Assembly: GCF_048773025.1 (NCBI RefSeq)
Contig: NC_133545.1
Span: forward strand, 64,005,001-64,069,000
Source of the DNA: Camelus bactrianus
Lineage: Eukaryota; Chordata; Mammalia; Artiodactyla; Camelidae
Length of the DNA: 64,000 bases
Reading direction: 5' to 3'
Notes under the pieces: generated by a model
What the model saw: only the letters and a program-made list of their open reading frames with translations
What the model was told of the DNA's origin: nothing
Databases searched by the model: none
Shown here: piece by piece, positions 1 to 12,364 of the stretch
Layout of the letters: every line of letters begins with the position of its first letter
Numbering within the stretch: position 1 is the stretch's first letter
Position numbers and translations under genes: made by a program

Positions 1-351
1 TAAAAAGTGACCCAGGCATCCGCGCAGCCGGGTGCACAGCGGGGGCCGGGGCGTCCCCTCGCCTGTCCCCCGCGGGCGCGAAAGCCCGAGCGCTACTGGC
101 AAGGAGGGGGAATCCAAATTGTAAGCTTAAGATTATGCACAAATGAACCCTCAGATCCTGAGGGAGAGGGGTGTCTCTCCTTTTTGCTGTCGCCCTCCCC
201 CAGGTCCCGGTACAGTTCCCTCCACCCACCGCGCGCAGCGCACCCCACGCCAGCCCCGGGTGGCCCCTGCACCGCTAGTGCCAGAAGCGCGGGGCCGAGG
301 GCGCGGGCGCGGGGGAGCCAGGCCGGACGCCCGGGACAGCACGCCACTCAC
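1..351 (-). other. CDK14: Start of CDK14 intron 1
   Basis: Minus-strand sequence immediately downstream of the donor at 351. It is GC-rich and CpG-rich at first, so the CpG island extends into the intron, and becomes more mixed towards position 1. The gene continues off the left edge. Reading frames here have no coding support and reflect GC-rich composition. Confidence 0.8.
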
Positions 352-442
352 CAATGCGGCTGAAACTATCCGACAAAGTTCTCCGCAACTTCTTCATCTT
401 GCCGATCTTCTCGGCCGGCTGCGGCTCAATGAGGTCGCACAT
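352..442 (-). CDS. CDK14: CDK14 (PFTAIRE1) first coding exon, long isoform
   Basis: The minus strand reads 30 codons, MCDLIEPQPAEKIGK then MKKLRRTLSDSFSRI, plus the first base of codon 31. The exon ends ATT-G followed by gtgagt at 351-346, a consensus donor. Recalled human CDK14 begins with the same peptide and continues with Ala; the split G fits an Ala GCN codon, so the phase-1 junction agrees. CDK14 is a cyclin-Y-dependent, membrane-associated kinase acting in Wnt/LRP6 signalling and the G2/M transition; its kinase domain lies in later exons outside the window. The exon is a basic N-terminal extension with an RRTLS motif (residues 20-24) resembling a basophilic-kinase site. Residue 25 is Asp where I recall Glu in human. 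The ATG at 442 is the first in-frame ATG (frame open to a TTG at 475), in a weak context (C at -3, T at +4). A second in-frame ATG (Met16, 397-395) has A at -3. Identity is recalled, not searched. Confidence 0.9.
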
Positions 443-533
443 CTGGGCGACACGGGGCTCCGGCAACTTCCCCAAACTGGTCCAGAGCGGAGCGCAGACA
501 ACGGCGAGGGCGCGCGGCGCAGGGAAGGCGGCG

Positions 534-562
534 CCTCCTCCTCCTCCTCCTCCACCTCCTCC
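534..562 (-). repeat. GGA-repeat in probable CDK14 5'UTR
   Basis: The plus strand carries a (CCT)n/(CTC)n run with one CCA interruption, so the sense (minus) strand reads GGAGG repeats 92-120 nt upstream of the ATG. GGA repeats can form G-quadruplex or tetrad-heptad structures. If transcribed, it would lie in the leader, where such structures can slow scanning. The repeat is seen; the structural role is inference. Confidence 0.7.
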
Positions 563-656
563 TTCGGCCCGGAGGCAACACGCAGGGCTGGGGAGGCGAG
601 GGGCGAGCGGCAGGCTCGGCTCGGGCCTGGGCCGCGGCAGGGCGGGCGGGGGCGTT

Positions 657-731
657 CTACGTGGTGCCGGGGGCGGCCGCGATCTCCGCCGCGGTGGTGG
701 CTCCGCGCCGCACCGCCGCCGCTCGGCTCAT
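657..731 (-). other. Possible 24-codon upstream ORF in CDK14 leader
   Basis: ATG at 731-729 with A at -3 opens a 24-codon frame (MSRAAAVRRGATTAAEIAAA, then PGTT) ending at TAG 659-657, out of frame with the main start. It counts as a uORF only if transcription starts upstream of 731, which is unknown. Composition is Ala/Arg-rich as expected for CpG-island DNA, so the peptide itself is probably irrelevant. Confidence 0.35.
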
Positions 732-1240
732 TTTCTCTCCTTTGTAACCGAGAGCGGCGCGGCCGGCGGCCGGCAGTGGGGGCGGCGCGGGCGGAAGGGG
801 ACCGGGGGCGGGCTGGGGGCAAGGTGCTGGAGCCGGGGGTGCTGAGTGCGCCGGGCGCGGGAGGGGAGAAGTTCGCAGCCCCGAGTTCCGGGCGCTGAGG
901 AGAAAGCCGCGGCGCCGAGTCGCCAGCCGCCGCGCCCTCGCTGCCCCTCCCGCCACCGCCGCCGCCCCACCACCCCCTCGAGGAAGGCCCCCAGGCGCGG
1001 GACCCCGGCACGACCTCAGCCCTCGCTCGGAGCTCGCGTCCGCCGCCACCCTCCTCAGTCCGCCGGCGACCCCGCGGCGCCCTCGCCCCCGCGGCGCCCT
1101 CGCCCCACCGCCCCCACGCCCCTCCCCCCGGCTGCCCGCCCCGCCCGCGCGCTGACGGACCCGGGCCCGCGGAGGGGCCGCGAACCCGCAAGGCTGGGAG
1201 CGGCCCGCCACTGGGGACCCAGGTCTTAAGCTGTGGAGAG

Positions 1241-3249
1241 GCCCCGAAAGGAAAGGGACAGAGACTAGGTCTTTTATCTGAGTGGTTTCCTCCCCGCCAC
1301 GAACGCCTGTGAAAAGAGCGCGGAATTGGGGGTGGGGGGGTTGGCCGACACCACTGCCTCCAGGTCTGGGGAGTGGAAAGGCCTCGGGGATGCACTCAGG
1401 TTTGACGGTGACTTTTTGTTTTTCTTGAGTTTTGCCAAGGAAACTGGGACATGAAAGATCTACAGGGAAAGGTGGGCCCGCATTTTTAAGACAGTCAAGT
1501 GCAAAGGCAGAAGCCTCAACTGTAACTCCCCAAGCCAAAGCCAGTGTTCTGTTTCTTCCATCCCTCTGTCACACTAAGTGACAGACGGCAGTGTAGATGT
1601 AGCTGACTTCTGATATGTATACCCAGTTCTATAGTAAACAGCAAACAGAAGGCCTTAGTCTGTTTCCCATTTTTAGAATATACTTCTAAATTGGAAGACA
1701 GAGTTCAAAAACATTCTGACCTCTTCTTCCCCCACTTCAAAAAAGGAACTTTAAGGGAGCGGTGGGCCTTTATAAAATCTCAGAATGTACAGTTTAGGCA
1801 GCAAACACACAGTCGTCTTCATTCTACTAAAACATAGTGCAGCGAGCCTCCAAATGTCAGTCTCCCAGGGGAGAGAGAAGGAAGATGGGGGAGGGCCTGG
1901 ATGTGTTGATTTGGGGCCAGCAAACTCCTTATGAATAGAAATGTAGTAATCTTGAGTCATCTGGCTGTGTAGTAAGAGCTTGTGAGCGTGTGACAATGCT
2001 GTTTGGTTTAAAGGAAGTTTTGGGGAGTTAACGTTTTATTTATAGATTTTTTTATCTGAAAACAAAAACTAGCCCCCTGCCTTCCTTAAATTGTGAAGTA
2101 GAACACTTTGATTTGTTCTGCTCTGCAGTGAGCATATTATAGGGTCTTGATAGATTGCAGCTGATAAAAGACAGGAAGTCAAGCAAAGTGGGGAGCAGAG
2201 AAGGGTGGGGACTCATTGAAAAAGTCATTATGAATTAAAATGCAAGGATGTTGGGTCCTGGTGACCATATCTTCATTTCACAGACAGCACCAACAGTGTG
2301 GGCTTAGACAGGAAAAAGTTTGACTTTCACCATTTCCTCAGATTAGTTAGGGAGAAAGTTACCAGCAGTTATGAATGAAAAGACAAAAGCAACCGAACAG
2401 TATATTGATGGGTTCTACCTATCCATCAGAAAGATGAAGAAATAGTCATTAACTGAATGAACTTTGACAACTATACATCTATGGCTGTCTTATTATTCAT
2501 TTTGACAACGGCTGTTTCATATGTTTGTGTCAGAGACAGAGAGATCTATTTTTTTCCTCTGTTTTACCTTCTCAGTATTTATTATTTCTGACTTTTTAAG
2601 AGATCAACTTCTGCTTGAATAAGTCATGGTATATGCATACAAAGGGGAAGGAGATGACTATTTTTTTAATGAGAAAGATTAATATGGATTGATGTATAAA
2701 TATGTCTAAAGTAAGTGCAAAGTAACATATTTACCATTAACCCATTTTCATATGTATAGGAGAAATAGACACATACATTTCTATATGCATAGAAGATTTC
2801 TGAAGGAAAGAAAAAGAATAAAAAACTGTAAGTGTGCATACCCAGAAGAGAGAGAACGTTTCCTTTGCAGTTTATACCTTTAGGTATAATATGTTTTACC
2901 CTCCCCCCAAAATGCATTACTTTTATTATAATAAAAATAGTACTTTAAAACCTAAAACTAATATTTTCTTCATTTTTACCTATCCCACTCCAAAAATAAT
3001 TTTTCATCTAATTACAATGGTATACCTGGCAGGAGAAACAGTTGTTAGTAGTGAACCAAGTAAACCTTGGCAATTATGAATAACCAACTTTCCATTATAT
3101 GCTTATTTGCTTCCTTTGTTGGTTATGTATTAAAATGGCTAAATTTTGCAAGAAACTGCGATACAAAGAAGGAAATGTTTAACTGGATGCTTTTACAATA
3201 TGGACACTTATCTTACAGGATTTAACTCTTGATGCAGTTATTTGTTTCA
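1241..3249. other. Unique-looking DNA upstream of CDK14, no gene seen
   Basis: Falls from GC-rich island to AT-rich sequence. No coding frame, RNA gene or recognisable repeat. Frames near 1751-1996 and 2666-3079 are short and AT-driven. Proximal regulatory elements are plausible but nothing specific stands out. Confidence 0.5.
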
Positions 3250-3365
3250 CATTTGCCTTCATCTTAGATTGTAAGTTCCCTGAGGGCAGGGGCCCTAGAT
3301 ACAAAAGGTAAAATGTTTGTTTCATAGTGGATGTGAATTAAATATTTGTCAAATGAGTGTCGAAT
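3250..3365 (+). mobile_element. L2/MIR-type 3' end fragment
   Basis: Contains the typical gtaagttccctgagggcagg string and a tail resembling the L2 ending (aattaaatatttgtcaaatg). An ancient mammalian LINE remnant. Confidence 0.55.
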
Positions 3366-3629
3366 ATATTGCTGCCACTGAGAAGTAATGAGTTGTCCTC
3401 AGAAACAAAGATGACTATCCAGCATCTGTGTGGCTTATGTATTTTCAGTGGAGGATGGATCTGTGCCAGTTGTTCATCTGAACTTCTGGTTCACAAGGTT
3501 ATAGTTTTGGCTGGCCTGAACTAAAGGTGCAGTGTCTGCATATACACAGATCAACTTACCGAGGGGCTGAACCCAGCATGGGTGACCTTAATCAAATTCA
3601 TCAGTTAAAGCCTGTTTGTGTACAATAGT

Positions 3630-3930
3630 GGCTGGAGACCCAGGACTCATGGGTCGTCGTCCCTGCTCTGTCACCAAGTGTTGTATGGCCTTAGACAAGT
3701 ATGTGACATGCCCACCTCCTTATCCATAAAATGAGGGTCTTGGAGGGGAGGGTATAGCTCAAATGGTAGAGCACATGCTTAGCATGCACGAGGTCCTGGG
3801 TTCAATCCCCAGTACCTCCATTTAAAAAAAAAAAAAACTAATGAAATAAATAGACTTAATGACCTCCCGTCCCCAAGAAAAAATAAAATAAAATAAAATG
3901 AGGGTCTGGAACTAGCCAACCTCTCGAGTC
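3630..3930 (+). mobile_element. MIR SINE interrupted by a younger SINE
   Basis: The left part (ctgctctgtcaccaagtg ... gccttagacaag ... cataaaatgagggtct) follows the MIR core (Cys/His-rich accession words 'tgtgaccttgggcaag' and 'taaaatgggg'). The right part resumes after the insertion at 3908. An ancient mammal-wide SINE; the interruption at 3741-3892 is the camelid SINE listed separately. Confidence 0.65.
3741..3892 (+). mobile_element. Camelid tRNA-derived SINE (vic-1 type)
   Basis: Starts tggaggggagggtatagctc. The RNA polymerase III A box is near 3754-3765 (tagctcaaatgg) and the B box at 3799-3809 (ggttcaatccc). The body ends with an A-rich and AAAAT-repeat tail. A 15-bp target duplication, ataaaatgagggtct, flanks it at 3726-3740 and 3893-3907, marking retrotransposition into a MIR. 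The sequence matches the Tylopoda-specific vic-1 SINE as I recall it and is the best taxonomic marker in the window. Confidence 0.9.
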
Positions 3931-4718
3931 ACCCATAGTAGTGAAATTCTAAGTTGAATGGTAAACTTTCTCCTCTCCCAGCTGATACACTGAGATACAT
4001 TAATGAAGAGTAATTAATACACAAATATGATAGAGGGACAAAGATCCACACAAGAGTTATGGGAAATTTAACTTAACATACATTATTTCTAGTTACGTTA
4101 TACATAAATTATGCTTTTATTATAAATGGATCTGTTCCATATAAGAAAAATAGCAGACTAATATGCTGGCAGTAAATTTTAAGGGAGTGAATCCTAATCC
4201 AAATGAGAGGAAATATAGAGGATTTGATTAGAATCTAAAGTACCAGCAAAAGCAGAAGCAGATTTACTGACCTGAAACAGTATCAAGAGAAAAGAAAAGG
4301 AATCCATGAAACAAACATGCCAAGGATGTGGGGATTAGAGTTGGAAAAGTGAAGTTAAAGCAAAAACATACGTTTCCTAATGTAAAATTTTAGAATTTAA
4401 CCAAAGTGTAAATAGCTAAATATTAAGACATACATACAGTTGAATGTAATTATTAAAGTGGTGGGAACTTACATAATTAAATATCCTCTTAGAACTCTAA
4501 ACAGTTACCCTAGTTAATTAGTTTTAGGATCAAACATTATCCTCCTTTTTTGAACACATCCAGGAACTGATGTAGTACAAGGTTAGGTGACCTATACCAA
4601 GTTTCCAGTGAGTCATCAGTGAAACTGGTAAGTGGAATTCAAAACTCTTGTCATCAACTTTTACATTCCAACTTGTTGGATAATGTCCAGTCTTAAGGGT
4701 TCCTTTTTGTTGTTGGGG
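3931..4718. other. AT-rich DNA, nothing recognised
   Basis: No coding frame or named repeat. Ordinary AT-rich intergenic sequence leading into the TTTC tract. Confidence 0.5.
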
Positions 4719-6084
<1,366 letters not shown>

Positions 6085-6215
6085 CTATGCCACTCTAGGA
6101 GACACTGTCATTTTCACTATGTTACACTAGAAAATGGGCCTAGAGATACCAAGAGACTGTCCCCAGGATCATCACACAGGTTCCAGTTTTAGCCTGAGAC
6201 ACACTTTGGTTACCA
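6085..6215 (-). mobile_element. MIR fragment
   Basis: Reads as the reverse of the MIR core (gaaaatgggcctagagatac ... catcacacaggttcc, like 'gaaactgaggcccagagag ... gtcacacagc'). Confidence 0.5.
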
Positions 6216-6669
6216 AAATCTTTTATAAAGCATGATGTACGGCATTTTCTTTCTCTTTTGATATACTCTGGGTATAATTATGGTTGCCCTTACTGAATAG
6301 AAAGGAACTATCCTGAAGCAGGAAGAATATAGAGAACAGGCTAAACTCAAACAGGTTGACTGTTGGATTAAAACTCCTAAACTCCAGCACCCTATCTTGC
6401 TTTTCCCTTCCTTATGGGAAGAAATTTAAAGTGTGGTATTAAAGGGAAGAAATTTTAAGTGTCGTATTAAAAGATGTACAGTTGACTCTGGAAAAAAAAA
6501 GGTTCTTTTCTACTATAGTTGGTATTTGTAAATGAACTAACCGTTCTACAACTATCATTGCTGAACCATTGTAGCAGGTGTTAGTAATGGATTAATGCAG
6601 TATGCTCATAACTAGTATTTAATCCAATATTCCTCACCTGTGAAGATGAGTCATCCCAAAATTACTTGG

Positions 6670-7021
6670 TGTATTAGTCTGTTCAGCTGCTATAATAAAA
6701 TACCATATAAACAACAGAAATTATTTTCTCAGTTTTGGAGGCTTGAAGTCCAAGATCAGGGTGCCAGCATGGCTGAGTTCTGGTGAGAACCCTCTTCTGG
6801 GTTAGGAACTGCCAACTTCCCATGGTGTTCCCACATGGCAGAAGGGGTGAGGGAGCTCTTTGGGGCCTCATTTATAAGGGCACTAATCCCACTCATGACA
6901 GCTTCATGCTCACAAGCAAATCATCTCTCAAAACCCTTCAAATACTATCACATTGGGAATTAGTTTTCAACGTCTGAATTTGGTGGGAGGTGGGCAGCAG
7001 GGGAACACAAATACCCAGTCA
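6670..7021 (-). mobile_element. MLT1-type MaLR solo LTR
   Basis: The reverse complement ends in agactaatac-a with an upstream aataatttctgttgttta, and contains gggattagtgcccttataa and agagctccctcaccccttc, all words of the MLT1 LTR consensus as I recall it. Only the LTR is seen. Old, shared among placental mammals. Confidence 0.8.
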
Positions 7022-7324
7022 ATAGCACTTGGGTAGCATTTTCAAAGGACCACTCTAGGACATCCTAGGCAGGGACTGGAGGGGCAGGAGGCAGAAGGGG
7101 CATGTGTAGATTGAGAAAGTCTCCAAGACAATTCTTGTACAACCCCCACCTAAAGAGAATCACACTGATTTAGTCCCTTAAACAGCAACATAATGGTTGT
7201 TATTTGATGAAAGTCAGATAGGACAACATAGAAACACCCATGGAGCACAAAAGACAATAAGGTTTGAGAGATAACATCCCAGGTGTGTTTCAAACAGTAA
7301 AAAAGAAAACAAGGTTAGGAGTCA

Positions 7325-7450
7325 GAAGATTTAATTCTCAGTTCTAGAACCTTCTCTCATGATCTGTATAATATCACCAATCCTCTGCTTCCTCACTTAT
7401 AAATCAGAGATAGACACTTATCCTTGTACTACCCACCTATAAATTTAAGG
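7325..7450 (+). mobile_element. MIR fragment
   Basis: MIR-like word order: agtcagaagatttaattctc, then tctgcttcctcacttataaa, then a small AT-rich 3' part. Confidence 0.5.
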
Positions 7451-7609
7451 GATCATTATCTCTTTTTCCTAATCAAGCATATTTTGATTTCTTCTAATTA
7501 CAAACCAAGAAAACAGGGATAGGCTGATACAGTTGAACAGAAAGGACTGAAAGAATCAGTTTTCTGTACTATCTCTGTTTTCTTATCACAAGCACGTCAT
7601 TTCACTTGT

Positions 7610-8045
7610 CTTCATTTGTTTATTCATCAGATGCATGTTGAGCACCTATTAGGTGAGTCACCATGCTAAGAGCTGGATGTACTGCAGTGAAAGAAGTGGA
7701 GCATGGTCACAGCCCCTATCTCTGCAGAGCTTACAGACTAGTGAGGGAAAATAAAAGGTGGAATGACTGGGTGCTATGGACACCCTACCACAGGGAGATT
7801 TCACCCTAATCTGCAGGTCAGAGATGTCCACTCTGAGCAATCACACTTAAGCTGAGACCTGAAAGGTCACAGAGGTATCTATGGGGTTGGAGGGCAAGCA
7901 GGAGCTCCCAGCAGAGGGATCAGCTCTTGGGGGACCAGATGGCAAAGGGTGAATGTGGTGCATTCAAGAAACCGAAAAGTGGTCTGCAGGTAGGATGGAC
8001 ATGAGATAAGGCTGGTGAATTCAGCACGGGCCAAAAAGGCAGACA
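7610..8045 (-). mobile_element. L2 LINE fragment
   Basis: The plus strand begins attcatcagatgcatgttga, gagcacctattaggtg and continues gagcttacagactagtgag, then a gagacctgaaagg segment: the reverse order of the L2 3' region. Frames here are incidental. Confidence 0.6.
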
Positions 8046-8149
8046 CTTTAATAATCATACAGTAAAGACTGTGTATGCTTTAATTTCTATTAGAAATGTC
8101 AGGCAACACTCATGGTAGCTTCTGTTCCTCCTGAAAACCCACTAAAACT

Positions 8150-10440
8150 ATACTGAATGGATTTTTTTAAAGTGTAAGTCCACAAGCACATAGATAATGA
8201 AAGAAGAAACAGCACCAACACAGTTTTAGAGCTAGAAAAGTTATAGCTGAGTAGTAACTGACTTGAAAGCTGAATCCTAATCCAACAGTTGGAAAGGCTG
8301 AAAGACAACCTACTGAAAGTTTATAACTTTCTGTCAAGATACCTAGCCTTCTTTTCACACTTTCTTCTCATAGTTCTGACCAAGAGATTGCCCTACAGTG
8401 AAATCCACAGTTGACAAGCCAACCATGTAAACTGAGCTTGCCCAAAACTTTTTAGTGCCTCTCTTCTAGATATGCACAGCCAGCCAAAGATCTTCAGGTA
8501 GTTGATGGAATATTCTAATAAGAAAAACAAAGACCAAAACAAACTAACAGAAATGTAATGAAGAAGAAATAAAGATTATGAAGGAGGGAAAAAAAATCCT
8601 ATTATAAATGTCTCAAAGAGTCAAAGACAGTGAAATATCATAAGATACTGCAGTCTTTAAACAAGAACCAGATGCTATTAATGTTTTTAAAAGCAGCAGC
8701 CAGAGGGCAAAAATGAAGTCTTGGATATTAAAAATGTCATCATGTAAAAGAAAGCTTCAACTGAAGGTTTAAACTATATAGTTGAGGAAATCTCCCAGGA
8801 AGTAAAACAAAAAGAAAGAGAAGAGATAAAAGATGAAAAAGGTACAGACTAGACCAGGAAGTTCAACATCTGAATAAAGGGAGTTCCAGAAAGAGAGAAC
8901 AGAGGAAATGGAGGGAGAATATAGAGGGAGAACAGTACCATCAAAGAACCAATTCAGGAAAATTTCCTAGAATGAAAGGACATGAGTTTCCAAATTGAAA
9001 GAGCCTATTGAGCTCTTAAGACAATGGATGAAAATAAACCTACAGCGAGACATGTCATTTTGACACTGCAAACTCCGTGGACAAAGAGAATATTCTAAAA
9101 ACTTTCAGGAAAGAAAAACAGGATTCTAAAAAGAATCAGGTATCAGAATGGCTTCAGATTTCTCAATAGCCACACTGGATGCCAGAAAATAGTAGAAGGA
9201 AATGATTTCTAGTGTACAGTTCCCCAGCCAAATTATTAATTAAGTGGAGGGCAGACTATAGATTTTTCAGAAGGGAAAGTTCAAACACATTACCTGACAG
9301 GTCAATTTTTCAGGAAGCTATCGGAGGATTTATTCAACCAAAATAAGAAAAGAGAAAAATGGAATCCAGGGAACAGGGTTCTGATACATTAGACAGTCAG
9401 GGTAATGGTGAAGGGAAAATCTAAGATCACAGCTCCGAGGAAATCCTGAAGATCAACCAACCTACTGGACTAGAGCTGGGCAGAGGCTCTGCAGATAATC
9501 ACCAAGAAAATGACACAGATAGAATGACTGGCATTAAAGAATGTCGAGGGAAGATTTCTAAAACTGGGGGTGCAGTAGTTTGGAGATGTATTAATGATAA
9601 GTGTATAGAAAGTACATCGATCAGTCTGCCTAGAGGTGAGCATGATCTCCCACATAGGAACTTATCTGGATGTCCAGACACATGACACAATGCACCCACC
9701 CATGAATATAAGTATATTTAGTACTAAGCTGGGAGTTCCCAGCAGGGAAAGGGCTCATAGAGGGGTCTGATGAGAAAATGACAAAGGTGGTTCGGGGCTT
9801 TTATTGTGGTTAAAGGGTGGAGTCAGCATGGTGGGGTCATCCCCTAACATGGGCTAACGTCTACACTATATGAAATTCCCAGCAACTCTTACAGGTAAAA
9901 GCCTACACAGGTCTTCTCATCTTGGCCACCCAGATGTGGCGGAGATAGGAAACAAGGGTGGAGATTGAAAGCTGCCAACAGTCAAACATCAAAAATAGAG
10001 CCAAGCCTCTTTATTACAAAAACCAGGTTATCAGGGCAGGGGCCAGGGTAAGTTATTAACTCAAAAAGTTGTACAGGAAAAGAAAAGTATTCATAGCATA
10101 GTACTCTTTGGCTCAGATGTGAATAACATTTACAAAGTCATATCAGTGTAACTACTGAATGCACTACAGTTAAGTCATGGCCATGTTGAGAGGACGAGGA
10201 ATGGTAAGTATTCATGTATATGGTGGGTATCATAGGGTTTAGTGAAAATAAGCTGAATCTTCATCTTCTAGAGTGGAAGTCACTGAAATTATTTAAAATA
10301 CCAGTTTAGACATGTGCTTTAGAGACATGGAGATAATCCCAAAAGAATCAGGTAAAATAGTTGATAGTGGTTGCTGCTGGGGGGTGCTAATGAATGAGAA
10401 ATAGTGGACAGTGCTGTGGGGGAGAATGTGTCAGAGGAAT
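8150..10440 (+). mobile_element. HAL1/old L1 remnant
   Basis: Contains words I recall from HAL1/L1M consensus in the right order: ggaaaggctgaaagacaacc near 8290, tttcaggaaagaaaaacagg and gaatggcttcagatttctc with a 'cacactggatgccagaa' phrase near 9100-9190, tttttcaggaagctatcgga near 9306, and a gttgatagtggttgctgctg tail near 10365. No long open frame survives; it is an ancient, degraded non-LTR element. Exact boundaries are uncertain. Confidence 0.6.
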
Positions 10441-10499
10441 GCTGTTTTGTTTGTTTGCAGCAAGTGTTCATGTACAACTTCTCAAACATATATAATTAA

Positions 10500-10725
10500 G
10501 TTTTCCCCCAGATTTGGCTTTATCTTAAAGGCAATAGGGAGCTACTCATTACCTTGGAGCTTTCTAAGCAGTGAGGCTCTGAGGGTGATAGTGAGATCAG
10601 ACTTGCATTTTATTAAGATGCCTCTAGTTACTTTATGGAGAAGAATTAGAGGAAAGAAAGAATGGACACAGTGGTGCCCTAAACACTGCACTGCACCCTC
10701 TAAATGATCTGCCAGAAATAACACT
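10500..10725 (-). mobile_element. L2 LINE fragment
   Basis: Contains ggcaatagggagctactca, gtgagatcagacttgcattt and aagatgcctctagttac, the reverse-oriented L2 segment usually reading 'gacatgatcagatttgcattttagaaagatcac'. Confidence 0.55.
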
Positions 10726-10727
10726 AT

Positions 10728-11270
10728 TCACCCATTGAGTCAACAAACCTGGTGTGTGTCAGGCACTATTCCAGGTGTTGGTGATCCAACAATGTACAAA
10801 GCAATGCCCCTGGCCTCATAGGACTTACTTTCTAGTGGAGGAGATGGACAGCAAACAAATGAAAAAATGCATGTGTACTTTTAGTATAGTGTAATGAAAA
10901 TACCAAGAAATCAAGGTAAGTAGCTGGAGAGTGGCTAGGGAGGAGAGCTATTTTAGATCATAGGCCTTCCTGAGATGACATTTTGGCAAAAACCTAGAAA
11001 AATTCAGGGATTGAGCCCAAAAAAGATGCATTCCAAGCTGAAGGAGGAGGAAGTGCCACAATCCTGAGGTGGGGGGGTGCAGAATGAGTGAAAGGGAGAT
11101 TGAAATTAGAAGGCCATAGAGTTGGTAAGGAAGGCGAGGCTGCATGGCTGCATCATGCTCAGCCTCAGAGGTAAGAATTTAGCTGCTGTTCTAGGACTGA
11201 CGAGAAATCAGGAGGATTTTGAGCAGGACAATGACAAACTCTGACTCACATTATATTCGCTTGCAATAAA
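10728..11270 (-). mobile_element. L2 LINE fragment
   Basis: Starts at the reverse of the L2 3' end (gtgtgtcaggcactattcc, ggtgttggtgatccaac, cctcataggacttactttct) and continues through ggccttcctgagatgaca to a ggattttgagcaggacaat segment. A separate fragment from the one just left of it, because the same region order restarts. Confidence 0.6.
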
Positions 11271-11317
11271 GCCCAGACTTTGTATTCTGTGACCATCACC
11301 CTTTCTATTATTCTCTA

Positions 11318-11635
11318 GAATTGAGATGCCACGTGGCTAGTGAGCCCCTGAAATGTGGCCAGTCCAAACTTAGATGTGCTGTAAGTGTTAAATGCACACC
11401 AGATTTCAAAGACTTAGTACCAACAATAGAATGGAATAGATCTCATGACCACTTTTTTATATTCATTATGTGTTCAAACAATATTTTAGATATATTGGGT
11501 TAAATAAAATATAATATTCAAATTAATCTTACCTATTTCTTTTTACTTTTTAAACAAGTGTAGCTACTAGAAAATTTTTACTTATATACGTGGCTCGTGA
11601 TATATTTCTATTGGACAGCACCAGCCTAGACAACT
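11318..11635. mobile_element. hAT/MER-type nonautonomous DNA transposon
   Basis: Words match a common mammalian MER element: cacgtggctagtgagcccct, tgaaatgtggccagtccaaa, gatgtgctgtaagtgttaaa, tatattgggttaaataaaat and tttctattggacagcaccag. Family name not assigned. Short, noncoding, mobilised in trans long ago. Confidence 0.6.
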
Positions 11636-11639
11636 TCCC

Positions 11640-12364
11640 TTCTGCTCTCAGCTTCAGAATATTCTAAAGACATTGTTTAGGGCTCTTTGAGTTTTCTTAA
11701 GGAAACACATTATGTAACAATAAGATAAATTATTGAGGATGATAGTCAAACCAAAAGCTGTATTGTTCTTTATAGGCCAAAGATAATGTTACTGATTTGA
11801 TTGTGGCCTTGTGTTGTTTTTCCAAAAGTGCTGATGAGTTTGCATATAGTCTTCTGTAATGTTTCTCTTCCCACCCATGCCACCCTCTCCTTTTGCTCCC
11901 TTATGACTGAAGCAGTATGTTTTTGAAATACCTGGCCCAGGTTAAGAATGCAATTCTCTAGCCATGGAAATTTTTCTCTGTGCAAAGCATTCAGTCTTTT
12001 GTATAGGTTTGAACCTCAATCTATTTAATATGATATTCCAATTATCTGGTCTACTCAAGCAAACAGATTCCAAATGTCAGTGATTATATCTGTAATCATA
12101 ATTATAGAATACCCTTGGCTCCTTTATATTTAATTCTAAATATGGTCGATTAGAATGTACTTATAGTGAAAAAATTTGCATACATGCTCTGACCAAGAAA
12201 TTTGTTTTTCTTTGTGAATTTATATCTATGGAAATGTTATAAACTAAATCATATGTTGACTTACATACAGCAGCATTAAAATATTATTATAAGATGTTGG
12301 AATTATTGGGGATAATATAACTACATTACTCTATTCAAGCCTTGAACGACACTAGTAAGAAAGC
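11640..12364. other. AT-rich DNA, nothing recognised
   Basis: No coding frame, RNA gene or nameable repeat; AT-rich with short fortuitous frames only. Confidence 0.45.

Larger units (their letters stand above)
1..1240. promoter_or_regulatory. CDK14: CpG-island promoter of CDK14
   Basis: Very high G+C with dense CpG from the left edge to about 1240, after which the sequence becomes ordinary AT-rich DNA. Many GC-box-like strings (for example gggggcggg near 804) and no convincing TATA box upstream of the exon on the minus strand. This is the usual architecture of a TATA-less, dispersed-start mammalian promoter. The transcription start cannot be fixed from sequence alone; the 443-760 stretch is the likeliest 5'UTR. 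Several overlapping frames of 80-330 residues here are low-complexity Arg/Pro/Gly/Ala reading of GC-rich DNA and are not called as genes. Confidence 0.85.

Noticed and set aside
442-475. N-terminal extension of the CDK14 exon from position 475
   Set aside because: The upstream codon is TTG, not ATG; the first in-frame ATG is at 442 and matches the recalled protein start.
394-1395. Long minus-strand frame of 333 residues over the CpG island, and a 293-residue frame at 657-1538
   Set aside because: Arg/Pro/Gly/Ala-rich low complexity, overlapping frames on both strands; typical of stop-poor GC-rich DNA. The true CDK14 exon lies at 442-352, in another frame.
3754-3809. A tRNA gene suggested by A and B boxes
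   Set aside because: No complete cloverleaf or anticodon arm; the A-rich tail and target duplications identify a tRNA-derived SINE.
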